Shown: positions 23,051 to 33,010 of the stretch, one piece after another | How the letters are laid out: each line of letters starts with the position of its first letter | How positions within the stretch are numbered: the first letter of the stretch is position 1 | Assembly: GCA_021229015.1 (NCBI GenBank) | Contig: CM037783.1 | Coordinates: forward strand, 58,290,516-58,354,515 | Reading direction: 5' to 3' | DNA: 64,000 nucleotides | DNA from: Solen grandis | Lineage: Eukaryota > Mollusca > Bivalvia > Adapedonta > Solenidae | Program-made: the position numbers and the translations under genes | Notes under the pieces: model-generated | Database searches by the model: none | Told to the model about the DNA's origin: nothing | Seen by the model: the letters and a program-made list of their open reading frames with translations, nothing else

Positions 23051-25951
23051 AACTAGATGTCATTCGTCAAAACGAATGATAGGACTTTCTGCAACCTGTG
23101 TTAATGCAAAAAGCAGGAGATAGAAGTTTCATGTAATGACTCACCTCTGGTAGTATTTCATGTTCATGCTGAACAATTGACATTATATTCCGCGAAAAAT
23201 AAGCGTTTAGTTACGAAGAAAAAAAAAATAAGTAGCAGTAGTAGTAGTATGCTTATGACATCATATGACGTCACGACTCAAAATATATGTAGAAATTATG
23301 CAGAGCTGCAAACTGTGTAAGTTTCAACTTTCTATCTCATCCCGAAGCTCTTTAATCCTAAAATGAAATTTTCGGTCCTATGTTCGAATCTTATTTCAGC
23401 CACAGAACTTCGGTCTTTCGGAATTTCGGTTAGCTGACAGGATATGCACACCTTAGTTTCAAGATGTACCATCTGTAAAAATTTGAAGAAAATCCGACTA
23501 TAAATGACGGCTGTAGAGCGCAAACACCATTTTTCACTATTTTTAGCTGTGACGCCATGTGACGTCATAGGCTGCTGACAATCATTGAAAACAAAATTTC
23601 CTCACGTGACTAATAACCCATAAAAATTTCATCGTCCTAGGACTATTGCAACATATTAAAATAAGCGTTTAGTTAGGAAGAAGAAAAGAATAATAAAAAT
23701 AAAAAAATGATGTCACGTGACGTCATATGACGTTTATTTTCACATAATTGTAAGACACCCAGAGACCTACTAATTGACAAAATTTCAACTTTCTATCTCA
23801 AATACGACAGTTTTTATAAGCATTTAAATATTGACGTCATTGGTTCGAATCTTGGATCCGCCATAGATGCTTGGACTTTTCGAATTTTGAAAAAACGGAT
23901 ACCGGCATACACAATAAGAACGTAATATACACATTCTGTGAAAATTTGATAAATATCGGCCCATTAATAATGGCTCTGTACCGTGTACAATCTTTTGTAG
24001 TCAATTTCAAATGTGAGGTCATATGACGTCATAGGCTTCTGAAAATCATTGAAATCGAAATTTCTGCGTCTGAATCATTTGTCATTAAATTTTCATTGCC
24101 CTTCGACAATTTCAACATACAGAAATACTCTTATTAATATTAGAAATACATTTTCATATAATGACGTCAAGTGACGTCATGTGACGTTTATTTTCACAAA
24201 ATGTTTAAGACTCCCAGAGACCTATATACTGACCAAATATCACTTTTCTATCTCAAATAAATCCGATTTTATAAGCATTTAAAAATTTACGACCTTGGTT
24301 CGAATCTTGAATTCGTTATAGAACCATGGACTTTTCGAATTTTGAAAAACGGACACCGAGATACACAACTAGAACTTAATATACACATTCTGTGAAAATT
24401 TGATGAAAATCGGTTCATAAACAATGGCTGTAGACCGCGTACAAACTTTTGTTGCATATTTCAAGTGTGACGTCATATGACGTCATAGGCATTTGAAAAT
24501 CATAGAAATCAAAATTTCAGCCTTTGAAGCATGTGTCATTAAATTTTCATTGCCCTTCGACAATTTCAACATATAGAAATATTCTTGTTAATATTAGAAA
24601 TACATTATCATATAATGACGTCACGTGACGTCATATGACATTTATATTCACAAAATGTTTAAAACTTCTAGAGACCTATATACTGACTAAATATCAAGTT
24701 TCTATCTTAAATAGGACAGATTTTATAAGCATTTAAAAATTTACGACCTTGGTTCGAATCTTGGATTCGCTATAGAACCATGGACTTTTCGAATTTTGAA
24801 AAACGGACACAGGGATGCATAACTAGAGCCTAACATACACATTCTGTGAAATTTTGATGAAAAGCGGTCAAGAAATAATGGCTGTAGACCGCGTACAAAC
24901 TTTTTCACCTGACGTCAAATCTGACGTTATATGACGTCGTATGAATATGAAATTAATTGCATCCAAAAGCTCATGGTTTGAAATATATGCCATAAAATTT
25001 TCATTGTTCTGAGTCAATGGCAACACCTCGAAATTAACACAAATATAAGAGGAAGAAACAAGAGGCCCATGATGGCCCTAAATCGCTTACCTGAGATAAA
25101 TAGGTTGACCCAAGGAACATCTGTACCAATTTATTTTAAAATCTGGCCAGTAGTTTTGAAGATGATGATTTTTAAAGTTTTCTTATTTTTTTTCTTTTTG
25201 TTGCCATGGCAACAAGAGTTCTATATGGATCAAGTTTATTTTAAGAACTTTTGTGAAGGTTGACCCAAGGAACACCTGTACCAATTTATTTTAAAATCTG
25301 GCCAGTAGTTTTGAAGAAGATGATTTTTAAAGTTTTCATTTTTTTTTCTTTTTGTTGCCATGGCAACCAGAGTTCTACATGGATCAAGTTTATTTTAGCA
25401 ACTTTTGTGAAGGTTGACCCAAGGATCATCCCTGCCAAGTTTAATCAAATTCTGTCCAGTGGTTTCAGAGGAGATGTTGTTTAAAGGTTTCTCTATATAC
25501 ATATAAGGCAAATAAGCCCCGCCCTGGAGGCCATGTTTTTTTACGGATCGGAATAATTTTAGCAACTTTAGTAGAGGTTGACCCAAGGAACATCTGTACC
25601 AATTTATTTTAAAATCTGGCTAGTAGTTTTGAAGAAGATGATTTTTAAAGTTTTCAAATTATTTTTCTTTTTGTTGCCATGGAAACCAGAGTTCTTCATG
25701 GATCAACTTTATTTTAGCAACTTTTGTAGAGCCTCACCCAAGGAACATTCCTGCCAAGTTTCATTAAATTTTGTCCAGCGGTTTCAGAGGAGATGTCATT
25801 TAAAGCAAATTGTTGACGACGGACGACGCACGACGACGGACGCCGGACGAAGGGCGATCACAAAAGCTCACCTTGAGCACTTTGTGCTCAGGTGAGCTAA
25901 AAAACAGTACAAACCCAATAGGACTTTCTGCCGAAAGGGCAGAAAGTCCTA
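23051..25951 (+). mobile_element. Family D element, with family A element inserted near its tail
   Basis: The head at 23,051-23,096 is followed by CRE-rich core units to 25,050. The tail at 25,905-25,951 (ACAGTACAAACCCAATAGG, then CTTTCTGCC-GAAA-GGGCAGAAAG) is separated from the core by a family A element. AGGACTTTCTGC in the head and GCAGAAAGTCCT in the tail are inverted copies, as in families A-C. Confidence 0.65.
25058..25904 (+). mobile_element. Family A short element (320-bp unit type)
   Basis: The head is ACAAGAGGCCCATGATGGCC with CGCTTACCTGAG. The core repeats GGTTGACCCAAGGAACA...GTTGCCATGGCAAC...GGCCATGTTTTTTTACGG. A GACGACGGACGACG run follows, then the hairpin GCTCACCTTGAGCAC-TTT-GTGCTCAGGTGAGC and TAAAAA. 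It is the same type as 33,011-35,143. Confidence 0.85.
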
Positions 25952-26578
25952 ACAAGTAACTGGTGTTGTATGCAACACATAAAGTCCCCTACCGGCTCCA
26001 TCTTGACTCAATATGGTAATCAATCCCAATTTTTGCCATATTTTCACTATTTCCGTTACTTTAGCAACCACAATTTTAGTCGAAGAACAAAAATAAAATG
26101 ACGTGCATAATCTACACATTGCCATCTAGTCATATACCAAGTTTCATCAAGTTAGCTTGCTTAGTTATCGCGGGATCCCATTTTTTGCCATATTTTCACT
26201 ATTTCCGTTACCATAGCAACCACAATTTTAGTCGAAGAACAAAAATAAAAAGATGTGCGTAATCTACACATTGCCATCTAGTCATATACCAAGTTTCATC
26301 AAGTTAGCTTGCTTAGTTATCGCAGGATCCCATTTTTTGCCATATTTTCACTATTTCCGTTACCATAGCAACCACAATTTTAGTCGAAGAACAAAAATAA
26401 AATGACGTGCATAATCTACACATTGGAATCTAGTCATAAACCAAGTTTCATCAAGTTAGCTTGCTTAGTTATTAAGTAATCGCGGGATCCAGATTTGAGT
26501 GGACAGACAGACGGACGGACAGACGGAGGGCAAACCTATAGTCCCCTCCGGTGTGAACACCGGTAGGGGACTAATAAA
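25952..26578 (+). mobile_element. Family C short element
   Basis: The head AACAAGTAACTGGTGTTG is followed by subterminal AGTCCCCTACCGG. Three tandem units of about 155-180 bp share TTTTTGCCATATTTTCACTA and AAGTTTCATCAAGTTAGCTT. A GACAGACGGACGGACAGACGG run follows, and the tail hairpin GTCCCCTCCGGTGTGAACACCGGTAGGGGAC (arms of about 13 bp) leads to TAATAAAAA. CCGGTAGGGGACT in the tail is the inverted form of the head motif. Confidence 0.75.
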
Positions 26579-27280
26579 AAGAAACAGGTGGGGGGGGGGG
26601 GTCAAAAGAACATCTATCAGTTACCAGACCCCATGTACTGTTTGATATCTGTATATAGGTTCAATATGAATAACCATCATTCTCTTTAAATTATCAACAT
26701 ATATCTTAATTTTGAGCTGTCATCATTTGCATATTTAAGAACATAGTCATTTCAATTATGGACATAAAAAGAAAAGGAAAGCTATATAATCTTGACATCT
26801 TTCATTATCTATTGTTTATTCTATTATCTATTGTTATTCCATCAAAAGTTTATGATGCCCTTGGACATGTTAAAGAAGTTTAAAATCATTCCTATGCTAA
26901 AAATGTATAATACAGAACAGCTTCTTAGTCAGAAAATAATTTTGAATCTTTAATGACTTCATGAACAGTTTTAACTGTAACCACACTCTCTTAAAAAGTA
27001 AGTTGTGTCCCTTCCAAGTAGTAACTATGGTAGTTTCATTTAGAGATTGAAATCGTCTAGTACAGTGAAATCATTCAAAGTCTTTGAGTAGAAAAGTTTG
27101 GACATATTAAAAAGGAAATTTTCAGCAAAGTTATTTTAAATCCACGTACATATTCATATGTACTGGCATGCAATCTGTCTCATTATCATTGTTTTTTTTT
27201 TGTTTTGTTTCTTTTACATCAAATGTGGTTAATATATTTGAAGAATCTATAATAATAAAACTTGAAACTGTCATATGTCA
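26579..27280. other. Host segment copy 2, right part, and non-coding DNA
   Basis: 26,579-26,800 resumes the duplicated segment broken at 14,280 (TCAATATGAATAACCATCAT, TTATCAACATATATCTTAAT, AAGCTATATAATCTTGACAT). From about 26,800 to 27,280 nothing is recognised beyond AT-rich unique-looking sequence. Confidence 0.6.
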
Positions 27281-28410
27281 AACAAGAGGGCCAATATTGC
27301 CATGTGTCGCTCACCTGAGTAAGAATGCTGTTTAAGGTATGATTACCAAAAATATGGCATCTAAAGTGTTTGCAATGTTTTTTCTAACATTTGACTAAGT
27401 GACCTAGATTTTGACCCTACCTAAATTTGGACTCATCCAGAGTTCATGCAGTCAACATTCTTATCAAGTTTTATGAAGACGGACAAAAATGTAGCCTCTA
27501 CAGTGTTCACAAGTTTTTCTATGATTTGACTTGGTAACCTACTTTTTGACCCAATGTGACTCAGTTTTACACTCATCCATTATTTAGATACACAACATTC
27601 TGACCAAATTCCATGAACATTGAGCCAAAAATGTGACATCTACAGTGATCATAAGCTCTTTCTAAGATCTGACCAGATGACCTACTTTTTGACCCTATAT
27701 GACCCCAAAAATGACTCATCCAAAATTTAATGGAGGCAAACATTTTGACATAGTTACATGAAGGTTAGGCCAAAAACAGAGTTCAAAAGTTGTTTTTTTA
27801 AGATCTGCCCTGGTGACCTGCTTTTTGACCCCAAGTGACCCATTTTTGAACTCATGTTAGATTTCATGTAGACAAACATTTTGACAAAGTTACATAAAGC
27901 TTAGGCCAAAGATGTGGCTTCTAGAGTGGTCACCATGTGACTCTTTTTTTTTTTTTAACTCATCCGAGATTTCATGTAGATAAACAATCTAACCAAGTTC
28001 TATGAAGGTTGGTCCAAAAATGTGGCCTCTAGTGCATTCTGAGATTTTCTAAGATTTGACCTAGTGACCTAGTTTTTGACCTCACATGACCCAATTTCTA
28101 ACTCATCCAAGATATCATAAATACAGACATCCTGACCAATTTCCGATGAGGATGGGCCAAAATATGGCCTCTGATGTGTTTACAAGGTTTTCCGTAGATT
28201 TTACCTGGTGACCTAGTTTTTGACCCCACATGACCCGATTTCGAACTCATGCAAGATATCATGTAGACAAACATTCTGACCAAATTTTATGAAGACTGGG
28301 CTAAAACTGTTGCCTCTAGAGTATTTACAAGCAAATGTTGACGACGTGAGATGAACAAAAGTCGGTCACAAAAGCTCATCCTGAGCAAATGTGCTCAGGT
28401 TAGCTAAAAA
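27281..28410 (+). mobile_element. Family A short element
   Basis: The head AACAAGAGGGCCAATATTGC with TCGCTCACCTGAG is followed by a core of about seven diverged units of 100-150 bp (GTGACCTACTTTTTGACCC, TTCATGTAGACAAACATT). The tail is GCTCATCCTGAGCAAATGTGCTCAGG then TTAGCTAAAAA. Frames in it are repeat-derived. Confidence 0.8.
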
Positions 28411-29049
28411 TCTTACATAGCATTTGAATATAAATGTCAAACTTAAGTATTGATACATTGTAAAAATGGCTAATATATAAATCATTTATAATGGCAAAAA
28501 TATATAATAAACAAATCAAAACAAACCAGTGTATAGCAAATAATATTTTGCACAATTAATCTCTTTCATAAAATATAACTTGTCTCACATGTATTGGTGC
28601 TATATACCATGCACATAAAAAAAAAAACAAGGAATCTATTTGCAAAATGAGCTTAAGGTATCACACCCTGAATCCCTTGTATCCAACAACTGTCTTTTTC
28701 TATGCTGTCTCTTCAGCAAAAACGTGACTTGACTTGTGGGTAAATCTTGACTGTAAGGTTTAAATATGGCCATAACAATCAGTAAATGATTACTAGCCAT
28801 TATTATAAAAGATTAAGAACAAAATAACACTTCTGAAGAATACATAAAATATAATAAATGATTTAAACATTTGTAGAATTAAGAGTTCTATGAATGTTAG
28901 GTTTAAAATAAAGTGATTATTAGAATGCAATAACATGAATGATAAAATTTAACTGAGCCAAATAAATTTGCAAACTAAATTAAGCTTCCATGTTTTTCTG
29001 TAGGGAAAGTTAGTTTAATACATGTCTTCATTTTAAATCTTTTTTATTT
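28411..29049. other. Non-coding AT-rich interval
   Basis: I see no gene, repeat family or motif that I can support. Confidence 0.4.
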
Positions 29050-29362
29050 GTTTGTTTGTTTGTTGGGTTTAACGTCCCACTGACAATATTTCAGTCAATT
29101 TGAGATGATGTCTACTTGAGACAGATATAGTGCTGCCACACTGCCGTATCACGCCGTAGACATGTGATATGATACCACACCCAGTCACATTATCCTGACA
29201 CCGGGCCAACCAGTCCTGCAACTACCCGTATATGCTGAGCGCCAAGCAAGGAAGCTATAACAGTACCATATTTTTATGACTTTGGTATGTTGCGGCCGGA
29301 GTTCGAACCAACGACCTCCCGCTCCTGAGGTGGACGCTCTAATCACTTGGCCATCAGTCATA
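29050..29362 (-). mobile_element. SINE type 1, full length
   Basis: On the minus strand it has the tRNA-like head (TGGCCAAGTGATTAGAGCG, B box GGTTCGAACTCC), the body with GACTGGGTGTGGTATCATA, and the end GTCAGTGGGACGTTAAACCC followed by (AAAC)n. It is the same family as 17,428-17,715 and 57,031-57,355. Confidence 0.8.
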
Positions 29363-30003
29363 TATAGCTCTTATAAGTCTACAGATATTTTAAGTTTTGT
29401 GGTTTCTGAAAAGAAGATCTTTTGAGGATTTTCCTAAACAAGTCTATGTAAAATCAACTGACCTCTAAGGCAGGGCCAGTTTTGACCCCAGGCTATGCTG
29501 AGGTTCACTAGGCAATGTTACACACCAAATATCTTAACTCTAGGCCTTCTAGTTTTTAACAAGAATATTTTTCTAGTTTTTTCTAAATAAGTCTATGTAA
29601 ATTTGAACAAACTTGGTAGATGTCAACCAAATATCTAAATTCTAAAGCTTGTGGTTTCTGACAAGAAGATTTTTCAGTTTCCTATAAGTCTTTGTAAAAT
29701 CAAGTGATTCCTGAGGCAGGACCGATTTTGACTGCAGGGTCATGACTTGAACAAACTAGGTAAAGGTTCATAAGACAATGCCACACACCAAATATCTTAG
29801 CTCTAGGCCTTTCAGAGAAGAAGATTTTTAAGTAACTTAAGTAGAGCTTCATGCAAGGAACATCACAGGCAATCAAATTTGGGTCACCGGTTTAGGAGGA
29901 GAAGTTGTTTAAAGAAATTGTTGACGCTGCATGCACGGATGCCAGATGCAAGGCAATCACAATAACCCACCATGAGCACATTGTGCTCAGGTGAGCCAAT
30001 AAA
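29363..30003 (+). repeat. Family A-type units with hairpin tail, head missing
   Basis: Units match 7,503-8,455 (AGGCAGGGCCAGTTTTGACC, ACACACCAAATATCTTA). The tail is GAGCACATTGTGCTCAGGTGAGC followed by CAATAAAAA at 30,003. The head is lost or lies beyond the SINE. It ends 46 bp from the stop codon of the methyltransferase exon. Confidence 0.65.
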
Positions 30004-30049
30004 AAGTGTTAAAATGAAAATGTGAATTAAACTAAATTAAGCTCAGGCT

Positions 30050-30313
30050 TTACAAGGCACTCTGCTGCTGCTTCTTGAACAGATGCTGTGAAACGATCCA
30101 CTCATTCCCATCAGCATAGCCAAACACTTCTGAACAGAAGATAAAGAAGAGCCTCCAATTGAAGAACTGCTGATCAGCTTCATCTCTGTATGCATCTTGT
30201 AGGATCTTCATGACTGCCTCCTTGTTCTGGTCAAGTTGATCCAGCCAAGCCTCCAGTGTTCGACTGTAATGCTTACCATTCACAATCCAGTAGTCCTCAA
30301 TTTTTATGCCATT
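30050..30313 (-). CDS. Coclaurine N-methyltransferase-like / CFA-synthase-family protein, terminal exon
   Basis: The exon encodes the last 87 residues of a SAM-dependent methyltransferase. Visible blocks are YWIVNGKHYSRTLEAWL, a helix with LDQNKEAVM, then NWRLFFIFCSEVFGY and NEWIVSQHLFKK. The order HY..T...WL..., W-R-F-F...E-F-Y, EW.V.H.LFKK is characteristic of the C-terminus of plant (S)-coclaurine N-methyltransferase and its animal homologues in the cyclopropane-fatty-acyl synthase superfamily. The SAM-binding fold itself lies in upstream exons that I could not find in this window. The exon starts after a T-rich tract and TTCAG (30,314-30,318 on plus) in phase 0 and ends at TAA (30,050-30,052). 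The substrate in this animal is unknown. No frameshift is present, so the gene may be active. Confidence 0.8.
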   Translation of the reverse strand, partial: NGIKIEDYWIVNGKHYSRTLEAWLDQLDQNKEAVMKILQDAYRDEADQQFFNWRLFFIFCSEVFGYADGNEWIVSQHLFKKQQQSAL

Positions 30314-30543
30314 CTGAAAAAAAAAATTGAATAATTACTGTGTATTGGTCTTAGCCATTTTTTAATTTTTTACCTCATGAATATTCATGTACAAAATATG
30401 AGTTATACTTATTAAACTTTTGATGGTAAATGAAACAAAGGATTTTTCTTTGCCATTTAGACTGTGTTCTGAGCTACATTATTGTATAAGAAACAGAGAA
30501 GACTATAATCAAAGTGTTGTCTGATCTATGCTTGTCAAGACAT
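30314..30543 (-). other. Intron start of methyltransferase gene
   Basis: It begins with the 3' splice site (a long T-run then CAG on the minus strand). The rest is AT-rich with no exon seen. Confidence 0.5.
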
Positions 30544-30909
30544 AACAAGAGGGCCATGAAGACTCTTAGTTGCTCACCTGATTAATGATCATGTCTTACC
30601 CATGATCAAACTTTACCAAGATATCATCAAAACAGGCCTAATGTTATAAAGATTTGGCTAATAATGTGGTTTGACATTTGAAATATCTAACCAAAATATA
30701 TTTTTTATGCAAAAGTCCAACTTCAAGTGGGTGGGGCCTGACCCTAGGGACCCCCATTTACAAAAATCAGGAAAGCATCACTACTAAGTGTGTGAAGTTT
30801 TGTTAAGATAGGTCAAACAGCCTCCAAGATATGGCCCATGCAAAGTTGCCAGATGAAGAAAGAAGAAGGAGAATAAATGGAGTCTCCAAACATCATTTGG
30901 GAGACTTAA
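30544..30909 (+). mobile_element. Family A-related short element with a different tail hairpin
   Basis: The head AACAAGAGGGCCATGAAGAC with TGCTCACCTGAT resembles family A. The tail is GGAGTCTCCAAACATCATTTGGGAGACT-type: arms AGTCTCCAAA and TTTGGGAGACT, then TAAAA. It lacks the CTCAGGTGAGC hairpin, so this is a variant or a recombinant end. Confidence 0.6.
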
Positions 30910-31740
30910 AAGTGTTGTATAAAAACTTTAACCGAGATTCTAAGTAAAAAAAATTGCATAATTTAATAAATATGTTGATTTTCCAGAGGGAAATAATACA
31001 ATAAACACTTATATTCATTCGTATTCAATATTTCGGTAAAAGTTTGCCTTTCTCAAGAAAATTCATGGTTTTTTCTTGAGAAAGGCAAACTATTGCCTAA
31101 ATATTTAATAAGAATGAATTTAATTGTTTAGCGCATAATTTAGTCATATTCCATGACAGAGTTATTCCCTCTTGCCTACAGGTTCAGGTTGTGGTAATAT
31201 ACAAGTATTCCAAGAATCAAAACAATACATTAAGGGGTTCAGTGAAAAAGTGAGGTAGTACAAAAAACTTAACCAAGATTTTAAGGCAAAAAAGGAGCAT
31301 AATCTGGTCAAAATCCATGACAGAGTAATTCCCTCTTGCCTACAGGTTGGGGTGGTGGTCATTTAAAAGTATTCCAAGTATCAAAACAATACCTTAAGTG
31401 GTACAGTAATTAAGTGAGGTGGTACAAAAAACGTAGTGTCGACGCTCAGGTGAGTAGAATAGCTCTTCCTATTCTTAGAATAGTCAAGCTAAAGAACGAA
31501 TTTGCCAATATCAGCCATAATCAAACTTGGAAGAGAGATAATGGTTATAAACGAGAGCTTTTTTTCCGTTCTTTATCAGGAGCCATTCACAAGTTCCTTC
31601 CACTCCTAAAAATTCTTTAAATTCATGCATTTTTCCCCTAATTTGCCTTTTACTTCAGGATTTTTCTTTCCCCAACAAAGAAATAAATGGTGAAAATATC
31701 ACCAAAATATCATGTTAAGCCCCATCCCCAACACGTGAAA
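30910..31740. repeat. Non-coding interval with a long hairpin and a 163-bp tandem duplication
   Basis: A hairpin with about 49-bp arms lies at 31,013-31,119 (inner arms TTTGCCTTTCTCAAGAAAA and TTTTCTTGAGAAAGGCAAA). Two copies of a unit about 163 bp apart begin near 31,140 and 31,305 (shared AATTCCCTCTTGCCTACAGG and GTATTCCAAG). The frame at 31,414-31,620 shows no family resemblance. Confidence 0.6.
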
Positions 31741-32520
31741 ACAAGAGGGCCATCATGGCCCTAAAACGCTCACCAGAGTATCATAACTTAATTAGACAAT
31801 TCAGTTTAACCTTGATTTAAATTCCAGACAAAATAAATATAATTTCAAAATTTCTATACAGACTGAAAAAGAACTAGCCAACCATCAGCAGGACATATTT
31901 TTCAAGGGATCAGAACCGTGGTACAGCAGTATCGGACAAAAGGCTATTATGTCAATTATTGAATTAATTACTTCAAAATGTTGAGAGGTAGTTCCATCAT
32001 TCAACAGAGATATCCATACACTTCTAACTACCAAAGAAGTCTATATATAAGGAGCGCTATTAATTAGAATAGCGCAGGTTGTTTGGGGACAAACTCTCAA
32101 CATTTTTTTTTCTTTCCGACATTTCGGTTTATTAATTCAATTCAGCAAATTAATTTTTTACGAGCGTAAAGAAAAACGGCTCACCGCCTCTCTATTTCCC
32201 GCTTCCAAAGGATTGCAAGGTAAAATATATCTCCATATTTATTTTGCTAATTGCTGACTATCTCAGTATTTTATAGATGTATACATGGTTAGGGTAGTTC
32301 ACAATATTGATTATTGTTTTCTTGTTCAACTGTTTTATTCCGATGGGTTTATATGATAAAGGATTTTGTCGGATACAATATCAGTATTAATAATGAACGA
32401 AATAATCCTAACAAAAATAAAATACGACAAATAGTTCACTACAATCTTTTAAAACTCATCAATAATAATATTAACGATAATAATGTATATATAAATAGTA
32501 TGAAATATTTAGACAAATTT

Positions 32521-32551
<31 letters not shown>

Positions 32552-32826
32552 TATAAAAAAATTTAAATACAAAGTGTCAATAAAAACTCAAGTAAATGGT
32601 TAATAATATTGAACGAATTATATAAAATTGACATAATTATTATATTTTTAAAAAAATAAAACAACGTCCATAATAATAATGATATTAAAAATACATAAAT
32701 AGGAAAAAAAATTTAAAACTAATTTAACAAGTAAGCGAAAATCCACATCATTTTATGTTACAATGAGAATAACTCACTACAATCTATAATGATTAATAGT
32801 AAATAGATATTATCTATAATTTTTAT
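31741..32826. other. Family A-type head followed by AT-rich unique-looking DNA
   Basis: AACAAGAGGGCCATCATGGCC with CGCTCACCAGAG at 31,741-31,780 is a family A head, but no tail follows. From about 31,800 the sequence is very AT-rich with a (TA)n run at 32,535-32,556 and no convincing gene. Confidence 0.5.
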
Positions 32827-33010
32827 ATATATTTCCTTATACTTTTAGATGATAAATTTTTACTTTATAAAAATAATAAAAAAGGGGGAGGGGAGATATA
32901 AATGATTTATATATAAAAAAAATAAAAATAAAAAAAATAAAAAAAATATATATATATATATATTTCCTTATACTTTTAGATGATAAATTTTTACTTTATA
33001 AAAATAATAA
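32827..33010. repeat. Tandem duplication of about 130 bp; target of the next element
   Basis: The unit TATATTTCCTTATACTTTTA...TTTTACTTTATAAAAATAATAA is followed by GGGGGAGGGGAGATATAAATG and a (TA)n run. Copy 1 is intact (32,827-32,955). Copy 2 starts at about 32,957, stops at 33,010 and continues after the family A element at 35,141-35,222. Confidence 0.8.
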
